Shown here: piece by piece, positions 11,530 through 21,033 of the stretch
How the letters are laid out: each line of letters starts with the position of its first letter
Numbering within the stretch: position 1 is the first letter of the stretch
Notes under the pieces: model-generated
What the model was told of the DNA's origin: nothing
The model's database searches: none
What the model saw: only the letters and a program-made list of their open reading frames with translations
Assembly: GCA_025667525.1 (NCBI GenBank)
Contig: CM046879.1
Location: 391,739,039-391,803,038 of the forward strand
Direction of reading: 5' to 3'
Source of the DNA: Glebionis coronaria
Taxonomy: Eukaryota; Streptophyta; Magnoliopsida; Asterales; Asteraceae
Length of the DNA: 64,000 nt
Program-made: the position numbers and the translations under genes

Positions 11530-13390
11530 CATCAACAATTTGTGTTTTGAGAACGTGTTTCTGGTAAAGGAACTCGATTACCATCTGTTTAGTGTACCAC
11601 AAGTATGTGATAACAAAAATAAGGTTCTTTTCACAGATACTGAATGCTTGGTGTTAAGCAAAGATTTTAAGATACCTGATGAGAAATTCATTGATTATAG
11701 GACACCTAGGCATAAGGGCATTTATAATGTGAATCTTAATGGAATTAAGATGAATAATAATTTGTCATGTTTTTATGCTAAAGCTTCAGTTGATGAGAGT
11801 AATATTTGGCACAGGAGATTAGGGCACATTAATTTTAAGAATATAAATAGACTTGTGAGACATGGTTTGGTTGATGGTTTGCCTGAAAAGGCTTTCCACA
11901 ATGACCACTCTTGTGTTGCATGCCTTAAAGGCAAACAACACAAAGTCTCCTTTAAGTCTAAACCTGTGCATTCTAGTTCTAAACCACTTCACTTACTACA
12001 TATGGACTTGTTTGGCCCAACTAACATAGAAAGCTTAAATGGTAAATCCTACTGTTTTGTCATCACTGATGATTTTTCTAGATTCACTTGGACTTTCTTT
12101 TTAGCTTCAAAAAGTGAAACTGCTGATACTTTGATTAAATTTATTACCCAATTGGAGAAAAACACTAGGAATGAGGTTAAAGTACTTAGAAGTGATAATG
12201 GTGGTGAGTTTAGAAATAAGTTGTTAGATGGCTTTTGTGCCAAGAAAGGGATTACTAGACAGTTTAGTGTAGCTAGAACCCCACAACAAAATGGGGTAGC
12301 TGAGAGAAAGAATAGAACACTCATAGAAGCAGCTAGGACTATGTTGGCTGATGCTCATTTTCCCATAGAATTTTGGGCTGAGGCTATGAATACAGCTTGT
12401 TATGTTCAGAATAGGGCATTAATCAACAAGATTCACAACAAGACACCTTATGAGCTATTTTGGGGCAGGAAACCTAATATTGGTTTTCTTAAATCTTTTG
12501 GATGTCATGTAGTCGTTTTGGACACTAGTGATGCCTTAGGTAAATTTAGTGCTAAAGGTGATGAAGACTACTTTATGGGTTATTCTGTGCAGAGCAGACG
12601 ATATAGAGTTTACATTAAGAAAGAAAAACGTATACTTGAAAAAGTACATGTTAGATTTTTAGAAAGTAAACCTAGTGATCCTGAAAGTGGTCCAAATTGG
12701 TTATTTGACTTGGAACCTCTATCTAGAACATTGAATTATATGCATGTTACTAATCCAGACATTGTGAAGGTGACTTCAAATGTTGTGGAAGAACTAGTTG
12801 TTGAAATTTCAGGTAAACAGGTTGATAAAGAGGTCGGATCACAAGCAGACAAATCAGCACCCATACTTGAGTATGTTACCATTCCCATATGGACAGATGC
12901 ATTTGCTGCTGTTGCTGCTAGAAAGGAAAAAGGTGGTCCACAAGTATCACCAGTTGAAAACATGCATGATTCTTCAAATGCTGACAGAGGAAAATCTGGC
13001 GATGACAAGACAAATTCAGGCGTTGATGGCTCAAACGTTGACAACCCTAATTCAGGCGTTGACAACTCTTTTGACCATTTATTCTCTTCCAATAATTTTG
13101 AACAAGGTGAACCTTCAAACAGAAATGGAGAGGTTCATTCAGATGATGATGGAAGAGCATTTGAAGAGGATATTGACAACTTGGAGACTGAGATTGATGA
13201 TAATACAATTATTGAAGGAGGAGTACTTACATCCACTATGAAGAATCATCCTTCTTCTCTTATTATAGGTGATGTGATGACTCCTGTACAAACTAGAAGG
13301 TCTCATCAGACTCATGGAGGATTTATTGCCAATATTCACAAGAAGGTTGATACCCCTCTTGTTCAAGCATGTTTGTTTGCCTGTTTTTGT
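11530..13390 (+). pseudogene. copia-2 GAG-pre-integrase and integrase
   Basis: The longest open stretch of copia-2 (676 codons, 11468-13498). Counting from 11468, the pre-integrase part (NLCFENVFLVKEL, then FSVPQVCDNKNKVLF) is followed by the HHCC zinc site H115, H120, C149, C152 and the integrase core with D180 (HMDLFGP), D243 (RSDNGGEF) and E279 (GVAERKNRTL): a complete D-D-E triad. A GKS/chromodomain-like tail is not seen; instead there is a long acidic, Ser/Asn/Asp-rich linker (about residues 430-590) containing repeated GVDN/NVDN peptides from the dispersed DNA word. The frame breaks near 13370-13398 by one base and a TAG, before RT. The enzyme would insert element cDNA into the genome; alone this is the best preserved domain here. 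Confidence 0.92.
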
Positions 13391-13398
13391 CACAATAG

Positions 13399-14440
13399 GA
13401 ACCCAAGAAGATTTTTGATGCTCTCAAAGAACCAAGTTGGGTGGAAGCAATGCAAGATGAGCTTCACCAATTTTCTATTCAGGATGTTTGGGAGTTAGTT
13501 GATTGTCCCAAACATGTCAGACCTATTGGGACAAGATGGGTTCTTAGAAACAAAAAGGATGAGAGAGGCATTGTGGTCAGAAACAAGGCACGTTTAGTTG
13601 CTCGAGGATATACACAAGAGGAATGGATAGACTATGAGGAGGTCTTTGCACCTGTTGCAAGGATTCAGGCAATAAGGATTTTTCTAGCCTATGCTTCCTG
13701 TATGGGATTTATAGTCTATCAAATGGATGTAAAGAGTGCTTTTCTTTATGACACAATTGCAGAGGAGGTTTATGTAATGCAACGTCCTGGTTTTGAAGAT
13801 TCAGAACATCCAGACAAGGTGTATAGAGTAAAGAAAGCTATGTATGGACTTCATCAAGCCCCAAGAGCATGGTATGGCACATTATCCACCTATCTGGTGG
13901 AAAATGTATTCAAAAGGGGAACCATAGACCAAACCTTATTTACAAAGAAGATTGGTAAGGATTTCTTACTTGTACAGGTCTATGTGGATAATATCATCTT
14001 TGGCTCGTCTAGTCCAAAGATGAGTGAAGACTTTTCCAAACTTATGACAGACAAATTCAAGATGAGTGTAATGGGGGAGATGAACTTCTTTCTAGGGTTA
14101 CAAGTTCAGCAGAAAGAAGATGGTATCTTCATCTCTCAAGACAAATATGTAGCAAAAATCTTGAAGAAGTTTGGCTTTTCTCTACATGAGAAACGGGCTA
14201 GCACACCCATGAATAGGGAACACCCTTGGGGAAAAGTTGGAGATGGAAAAGAGGTGGATGTCAGGTATTATAGGTCAATGATTGGTTCATTGATGTATCT
14301 CATAGCTTCAAGACCTGACATTATGTTTGCTGTGTGTGCATGTGCACGCCATCAAGTGACTCCCAAAGAGTGTCATCTTCATGCTCCCAAGAGGATTTTT
14401 AGGTATCTTAGGTGCTATCCCACCTTGGGATTATGGTATC
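13399..14440 (+). pseudogene. copia-2 reverse transcriptase (YVDN, inactive)
   Basis: A Ty1/copia RT (RVT_2 type): [18 protein letters not shown] at the start, [22 protein letters not shown], then [12 protein letters not shown] with the first catalytic aspartate, [15 protein letters not shown], and the catalytic motif. That motif reads [11 protein letters not shown] at about 13978-14010 instead of YVDD, so the second catalytic aspartate is an asparagine. It goes on through [26 protein letters not shown] and the [11 protein letters not shown] and RPDIMFAV motifs. A TAG at 13396-13398 and a shift separate it from integrase; another shift near 14440 separates it from RNase H. Inactive both by frame and by the active-site change. 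Confidence 0.92.
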
Positions 14441-14927
14441 CAAAAATTCTCCATTGGAGCTTATTGCATATTCAGACAGTGATTATGGTGGTGACAAGTT
14501 TGATAGAAAATCCACAACTGGTGGATGCCAATTTCTTGGGAGTAGGCTGATATCTTGGCAATGCAAGAAATAAACAGTGGTGGCCAATTCTAAAACTGAA
14601 GCAGAGTATGTTGCTGCAGCTGCTTGTTGTGGAAAAGTCTTATGGATTCAGAACCAGCTGTTGGATTATGGGTATAATTTCATGCATACCAAGATTTTTG
14701 TAGAAAATAACAGTACTTTATGGATTATTAAAAATCTTGTACATCACTCTAAAACAAAGCATATAGAAATTAGACATCATTTTATAAGAGATTGTTTTGA
14801 AAAATGTTTAATACAACCAGATAGGGTTGACACACAGGAAAACGTGGCTGATTTATTAACTAAACCTTTTGATACTAGAAGAATTCAATACTTGGTAACA
14901 AGTATTGGAATGATCAATCTTACTTAA
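14441..14927 (+). pseudogene. copia-2 RNase H
   Basis: RNase H1-like domain that would remove the RNA strand during reverse transcription. Pieces in order: [19 protein letters not shown] (14466 onward), [10 protein letters not shown], a TAA, then SKTEAEYVAAAACCGKVLW, KTKHIEIRHHFIRD, and VADLLTKPF near the end, the usual copia RNase H terminus. Asp and Glu active-site residues are visible. A frameshift near 14440 and the stop at 14571-14573 break it. The end at 14927 is a natural terminus for copia pol. Confidence 0.9.
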
Positions 14928-16110
14928 AATGTGTTTTGGGAACTTCTTGTAAAAGTATGTACATGATATGCATTTGTTATTGGTCTTTGTACAAAATTAG
15001 ATTTTCCACTTTATTTGTCTAACGCTGAAAAAGGTTATTTTAACGCTAACAAGTGTTAAATTGACGTTGTCAGCAACATGTTAGTTTTGTGGTTTTTGAT
15101 CTAATTATGCATGCGTTGTTAGCATTGTAGAAATGGATACATAGTTGCTTATGGATTCTTGGAGCATTATTGGAGCATGTTTCAGTTTATGGATGATTGT
15201 TGGAATATTTATATTCCTATCTTGACATAAATTTTTATTACATGCATTTTATTTGGTAACTTATGTATCATAGTTTAAGGGTAGGTTTTAGGAAACCTTT
15301 AGGACTTTTTGGGTATTCATATAATACTCTTATCATAATTCTAGATTGTGTCCACTCGTGAATATGATTTAGTTTACTATCTCATGAGGCACTGTAGCAT
15401 GCAAAGTTGATATACTATGCACGCTGCCAAGACTTTTTGGCCTAGAATTGGATGTGGTTTGTTGGGAGACTTGGGTATGATTCTTATTGGGCTTACCTGG
15501 GAAGTTACAAAGGATTTTATGAGATAACTTCACTGTTAAGAACTTTGGTTAGCAAGGGACACTTGAGGATTGTTATGTCTATCTTGCTTAAGCAAGTGTG
15601 CATGATTGGACAGTGCTTGCCACCCTATAGTAATTTTCAGTTTATAGGTTATCTTCACTAGGATAAATCACTTTGTTAAGGTCCTTTTTCATTTTTATTA
15701 TTTTTATTTTTGGACGTTGACAGATTTATTCCAAACGCTGTTAGGACCAATTTTGACGTTGACATGGCTTTTTCCAACGTTGACAAGAATATAGCCGTTG
15801 GGCGTTGATAGGTTATTTTTGACTGTTGACAACCATTGGGTCCTACCCAGTTGTTATTTTTGACGAAAATTTGGGTCGTAATTTTGAGAGTTGGTAACTT
15901 TTTATTAATGCACAAGATAAGTTATTTTCTTTTCAAGATTTTCATCATTATATTTTGAAAATAACTGTCTAATTTTTGACCAATCACATGTGCCTACCTC
16001 TCCTATATATTTGGCTCATTATTTTGAAACTGTGTAACTACTTATTCTTGTCTAACTAAAACATCACACATATTCATCTGTCATAATCTTTCACACAGCT
16101 TTCTACATCA
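14928..16110 (+). other. Spacer between pol and third ORF of copia-2
   Basis: No convincing coding sequence. It holds at least ten copies of the element's GCGTTGACA-type word in two clusters (15021-15074 and 15712-15834). A TATA-like ATATATT lies near 16004-16010 about 105 bp before the ATG of the third ORF and could mark a separate promoter, although this is weak. Confidence 0.7.
15712..15834 (+). repeat. Cluster of dispersed GCGTTGACA-type words
   Basis: Six copies of the copia-2 word in 123 bp: GACGTTGACAG, AACGCTGTTAGG, GACGTTGACATGG, AACGTTGACAAG, GGCGTTGATAGG and GACTGTTGACAAC. All are on the plus strand with irregular spacing, in non-coding DNA. Other clusters are at 7996-8074, 10998-11051, 12976-13066, 15021-15074, 40763-40816, 41494-41583, 43065-43175, 44769-44873 and 45823-45877. 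Confidence 0.9.
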
Positions 16111-16693
16111 ATGGCGCCTACATTTAAACCGAGTGATTTGGTATTGGGGTTTAGAAGTCAGAATAATATGATTGCCTATTTGGAGGCTTACCATACTCTG
16201 TTTCCTCAATATACTCAGATGGTGGAGTATTTAAATGCATCCCCCATCAGGTATGCACTTTCTCATGCTCCTCTTATCCCTGTCACTCATATTAAGCAGT
16301 TTTGGAATACTGTCACTTCCTCAACGATTAATAATGTGACTACATTGTCTGCTACAGTCCATGGGCGTTCATGGGTGGTTACCGATGCCTTGGTTCGCCA
16401 GGCTTTGCATCTTAATGATGCAGATGGTATAACCACCCTACCCATTGGTAAGCTAGAACAAGGACTTCAAGCTTTGGTTTATCCTTTGCCTGAAGAGGGA
16501 TCTTTAAATAAATATTCAAAATAGGAATTTCCCCCAGCTTGGAAGTACTTAATACATGTCATACTTCAATGGTTGAGTCCCGAATGTACTGCACATAATG
16601 AAATTAACAGATCAATTGGTAGTGCCATTGTGTGTATTGCTACAGGGCAAAAATATAATTTTTCTAAAATGATTTTTGATGGCATGTGTAAAT
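16111..16693 (+). pseudogene. Third ORF of copia-2, N-terminal part
   Basis: An ORF downstream of RNase H starting at ATG 16111 (MAPTFKPSDLVLGF). Residues about 30-120 contain the signature I recall from the extra ORF of daisy-family copia elements: a short hydrophobic F/Y-LNxSxIRYAL, IKQFW-TVT, V-TDALVRQALHLNDADGI. A TAG at 16522-16524 interrupts it; the same frame then continues (PPAWKYLIHVILQWLSP, IVCIATGQKYNFSKMIFDG) to 16693, where gypsy-A2 is inserted. It resumes at 40481 in PRFLQMVFDE. Similar proteins are often named 'xylulose kinase' in automated annotation, which I believe is a misnomer. Sireviruses may have an env-like ORF in this position; I see no signal peptide or transmembrane segment here, so its role is unknown. 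Confidence 0.75.
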
Positions 16694-16698
16694 ACAAG

Positions 16699-17255
16699 TG
16701 TGACAATCCGTCAATTTATGGTTGATATTTTATTCACAATATTTATTTGAAAATATTATTTTATGAACTCATTTATTTTTGGGAAGTAATTTGGATTTAC
16801 GTCTTGAAGTAGCATCAACTACGTCTAAACCGGAGGATTCTACGTTACGTGCTTACGTTTACATACATCGTTTTGGTGACAGTCCGACATTTCAGGAAAT
16901 AAATTTACCCGTGAAAATAATTTTGAGATTTTAAATTTGTGTTGGTTCATAAACTCACAAATTTACGAGAAGAGATTGGGACTCACGATTTTATTTTAAC
17001 GTCCTTTATGACTAAACCGGAAACCTTAGGATTATGTATTTACGTTTTTGAACTCCGTTTTTGATGAGACCATTTTTATTAGATTCGTTTTGTGCCGTTG
17101 ATTCATAATTTATAAAAATGTTTTTCGTAAAACGACCCGAGGGCACACAAATTGAGGAAACTTGAATCGAGGAGTACCCGTAAATTAGTGGGATGAGACA
17201 AGATAAATCTTGCCCCACCCCACTATATGGACGGCAACATGTAAGCCAACACATA
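16699..17255 (+). repeat. gypsy-A2 5' LTR, first part
   Basis: 557 bp matching the start of the 3' LTR (37045-37601). It is cut by Athila-1 in the word GCCAACACAT; the LTR continues at 28788. The last five bases (17251-17255, ACATA) are one copy of the Athila-1 target duplication. Confidence 0.95.
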
Positions 17256-17548
17256 TGATACACTATTTTTGTGGATTCAAGATTGATCTCGGAATCTCCT
17301 CGAATTGATCACGGCTCTAAGTGGAATGATTTGTTCTTGGTTAATAAAAAGGTGTTGGTTTGTTTATCTATTATAAACTAATTACAAATAAGTAAGTGTC
17401 GAAGAGTAGAATTAAAGCTTTAAAAGATTAAACTAAATTGACGAGTAAAATTTAAACACTAAATTAGAAAAATACTTGAAAACTTAATGAAACTAACACT
17501 TGGAAACTTGTAAAAACTAGAAATTCAACAATTGGAAAATAGCCAAAT

Positions 17549-18073
17549 CGGAATATCTAAAGTGCATTGATCGGAATGTCGCAAAGGAATTCAAATCGAA
17601 ATAATCTAAAAACAAGTATAAACGGAATACCATAAAATACCCAGATCGGAATAATCATTAAGGCTACCGTCAGAATAATTAACCCTATTCCGATCAACAG
17701 TGATCGGAATATTGATGCTTGCCGTCGGAATGTTACACAATACTCTAATCGGAATACTGGAAATGAATCTGATCGGAATATTAAGTTATGACTCTAATCG
17801 GAATGTGCTAAAGGCCACAATCGGAATATATCAGAAATAAAGCAATCGGAATATGGGAGAAAGGTTTTAATCGGAATACACTAAAAATACCCAATCGGAA
17901 TAACTAGAAAAATGCACTAATCGGAATCTCAGCAAACAACTCAAATCGGAATGTCATGCAAATAAGTCAAAATCAGAATGAACATAAACCCTTTTCCGAT
18001 CTAATGATCGGAATAAGGGGTGCTGTTAGTCGGAATACACAAATCGGAAAGGGGTTTATAACCCTTTCCGATT
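17549..18073 (-). repeat. Periodic TCGGAAT (ATTCCGA) array with hairpins, left LTR
   Basis: About 22 copies of the seven-base core TCGGAAT or one-base variants. Core starts near 17549, 17573, 17598, 17622, 17647, 17672, 17702, 17725, 17747, 17773, 17798, 17821, 17845, 17869, 17893, 17918 and 17945 are spaced 22-30 bp, mostly 24-25. The sequence between cores is not conserved. One core is inverted at 17686. The array ends in two inverted repeats; the stronger is AATCGGAAAGGG (18042-18053) with CCCTTTCCGATT (18062-18073), a perfect 12 bp stem with an 8-base loop. The array lies downstream of the TATA box in element orientation, so in the transcribed leader. Confidence 0.9.
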
Positions 18074-18625
18074 ACCCTCTTTATCCGAAAATTAAGCTAG
18101 GGAGATAAGCTATGAAATAAGCTAACTCCAAAACTAGCACGAATCTAAAATTAAGCGGATCAAATAAGCACAAAGACAACTTATCTAAACTTCAAATAAT
18201 CAATCTTATAAATCAAATAATAAAAAGATGCACTTTATATAAAAAACTTTAAAAAGTAAATAAGGTAACTCACAAATAAGCCAATAAGCACAAAGATCTA
18301 AAAGCTTATTCGTATAGAAACTTAAGGAAACATAAAAAGATTAACTTTTTAAGCATGAAAACATAGATGAACAACACGGATCATAAGTAATTCGTACTAA
18401 AAGTGAATCAAAATCAAAGAAAGGTAGAATGAGATTAAAGATTAAAAGCTTAAATTTGAACTTGATTAATGAAAAGCAATACAAAGATTTAATCTTGAAA
18501 GAAAGAAAGATGAAAACTAGTGAGAGAAAGTTGAGAACTTTCTCTCTCTAAAACTAGAGAGAATGAAAAACTAAAAAAAACTAAAACAAAGACTAACTTT
18601 TTTTTTAAATTGTGAAGTAAAGTCC

Positions 18626-18633
18626 TATTTATA
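18626..18633 (-). promoter_or_regulatory. TATA box of Athila-1 left LTR
   Basis: The minus strand reads TATAAATA within the palindrome CCTATAAATAGG (18624-18635), about 460 bp from the LTR start in element orientation. The same word is at 28314-28321 in the other LTR. It would drive transcription toward lower coordinates. Confidence 0.65.
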
Positions 18634-19094
18634 GGCGTGTGATGGTGGGCTTGTGAATGGGCTTTGGTTTGGGCTTCTTTTCTTCTTTCTTCTTTAGTCT
18701 TCACGTTTCTTTTAAATAAACATTTCCGACTTTGGATTTTTAGAAGTGTCGGTGAATAATTCCAACTCGTCTTATAATCTTTTGTTTAATAGACTCGAGT
18801 TCTTCGACATATAAGAATCTTCCATCTTTGGCTCTATTCTTCGATAAATCTTTAAATAGGCACAATGACTACAAATCTTTTGCATCTCTTGGACAATAGA
18901 CTTTGTCTTGAGTCTTTTTCTTCGATAAAACCCGTGCAATCCCATGTTTTCTTCAATATTCATCCGGTTGACTCTGAAAACACAATAAACACAAAAACCA
19001 CGCATAATTCCAAACAAATGATATTCAATACGCGTTTTGGTCTCGTTTTAGCCAGAATTAAGTGGTAAAAGGATGGGTGTTTACACACCTATCA

Positions 19095-21033
19095 AATCCC
19101 CTACACTTAACCATTGCCATTCCCTCATGCAATGCTTAGTGATAAAGCAATTTTACACTTTTCTCGTAATCAATCAACCTTGGCCTTATTAACATACTAC
19201 TAAAAAAAATAAAATACTAAGAGAAATTAAAACTTTAAAATAGACAAAAGGATAAAAAACCATTTTCACGTGAAAATAGCTATATGGAAATAACTTGCAA
19301 AGAGATCAAGGACTTACATTAGGGCTTTGGTGCTGCGAAGATTTATCACCCTCAAGTTTCACGTTCCCCAAACTAAGCTTAAAAACGACATCATTGTTAT
19401 TATAAGTTAGCAAATCAAAAACTTACACACATGGCTTAATTATATGCTTAAACTCCCTTATTCCTAGGTGTATCTCTTATATTTTATTTTTGTCTTAGAA
19501 TGATCATGAAGATGCATTTTTGGACTTATTTCGATAGTTTATTTAGGCTGAAAGCAAAGTAGGACGATTTGATCAATAGTTAGCTAAAGGATAAAATCTC
19601 TTAAAACTGCTTCTCGGGATATCAAAAAGTTCATATCTTGGCATAACTTGGTTCACGATTTGAGACCTTTCTCGGGCCGATATTTGACATGTACTTCATA
19701 CTTCATATCTTGAGAGACGTTCTTGAGATAATGGTCTTCTCATCGTTAATATAGTTTCTTCACTTGGAGACTTTTGAGGGGTACTCCAACTTTGTTGACC
19801 ACGACTTCATGATTATTTCTTTAATCTCTAATTGGGATTTTGAGATACAACGATCCGCCTCCTTTTCGGACTTGGATCTATTTTATCCTCATACCTTGTT
19901 AGGGTCTTTTCGGATAGATTTCTCCATGATCTTTATGGGAGTTGATTGCTTTTCATCGTGAGTCTTGATCCTTCATATTGATTTTAGGAATAATGCTTTT
20001 CACATCACTTTGGATCTTCAGCAATAAAATTGAATCCTCATGCCTTGTTAGGGCCTTTTCGGACTCGCCAATCTTCGCGCCCCGCATCATAAGTTATGCC
20101 TTGGCTATGAACTCTTATCATTACCGAGCAACTTTTAAACGATCTTGGGTTAGAAGCTAAGTAACTTTTCAAATCGTACGACCTTACTTATTGCAGATAA
20201 ATTATTAGCAAGTGATGGGAGAATAGGCAAATAATTACACCAAGTGAGCTTGTGCAAGAATACCGACTTATAATTGACTCTATCATTTCTCGTCCTCCAC
20301 AATTTAAAATCTCAAGTAATGAGACTCGTGGATGCTTAGCCTAATAAACCAATTAAGGTCTACATGGTTAAGGATACTAGCTAGAATAAACTTAGACAAG
20401 TCTATTCGGGTTGAGTCAAAATAATCGCAACGGGCCTAATATGTCAAAGATTTCAAAACTAGCTTCACCACTTTATTAATATTTTTGACTTTATTGCGGG
20501 ATATATACATATGAAAGCAACGATAAAAATTTAAAAATCACGACTAAATGGCCAAAGTTAATTAAAAATTTGAAAAATGTTGAAAAAGATGATTTTCCGG
20601 TTAAATGAAGGCATTTTCATGGAAAAGTCCACTTAAAACTTCGATAGAAGTCCCCCTACACTTAAGATAAACATTGTCCTCAATGTTTAAGCATGTGGGA
20701 AAAGTCTCCCCTACACTTATGACATTGTGCACGTTGGTTAAATCAAGTTAAGGAAGAGACAACTAACGTGATCAATTTCAAATGTGAGTATGAAGAAAAT
20801 TGAATCACGATAGTTGAGAGATAGAACCGGATTCCAGATAACACGGGAGCACGGTTCTTCGAAGCTTCCAAAAGTGCATTCATCCCTGTAATCACATCAC
20901 CACAAAAACACAAACACCTATAGAGGTCCCCCTACACTTAGGAGGTTAAAACAGAAAAGGATAGATACTCGGACTGCCTCCCGAGGAGCGCTTGTTTTTG
21001 ATAACCGAGTCACGAGCCTGACTCGACCCAAAA
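19095..21033 (-). other. Athila-1 3' non-coding region with repeated polypurine tracts
   Basis: 1.9 kb between the end of pol and the 3' LTR where Athila elements often have an env-like ORF; no such ORF is seen on either strand. The tract next to the LTR (19096-19110, minus strand TTAAGTGTAGGGGAT) is the plus-strand primer. Three further near-copies, TAAGTGTAGGGG(G)A, lie at 20651-20665, 20705-20719 and 20927-20940. Also repeated is the word CCTTGTTAGGG followed by CTTTTCGGA (19894-19914 and 20043-20063). Confidence 0.8.

Larger units (their letters stand above)
17256..19094 (-). repeat. Athila-1 3' LTR
   Basis: 1839 bp. In element orientation the U3 begins at 19094. It carries the periodic TCGGAAT array (17549-18073), a palindromic TATA region at 18624-18635, and several AATAAGC words near 18099-18300. 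No coding sequence. Confidence 0.95.

Noticed and set aside
14928..16110. Host gene or tRNA between pol and ORF3
   Set aside because: No cloverleaf or coding pattern found; a reading of the spacer by eye gives only short chance frames.
17549..18073. CRISPR array (regular short repeats with unique spacers)
   Set aside because: The repeat core is only seven bases with about 17-base spacers, inside a eukaryotic LTR, present in both LTRs of one element; no cas genes.
18865..19068. 67-codon ORF repeated at 28553-28756
   Set aside because: It is the same LTR sequence in both Athila-1 LTRs, antisense to the element, with no conserved domain.
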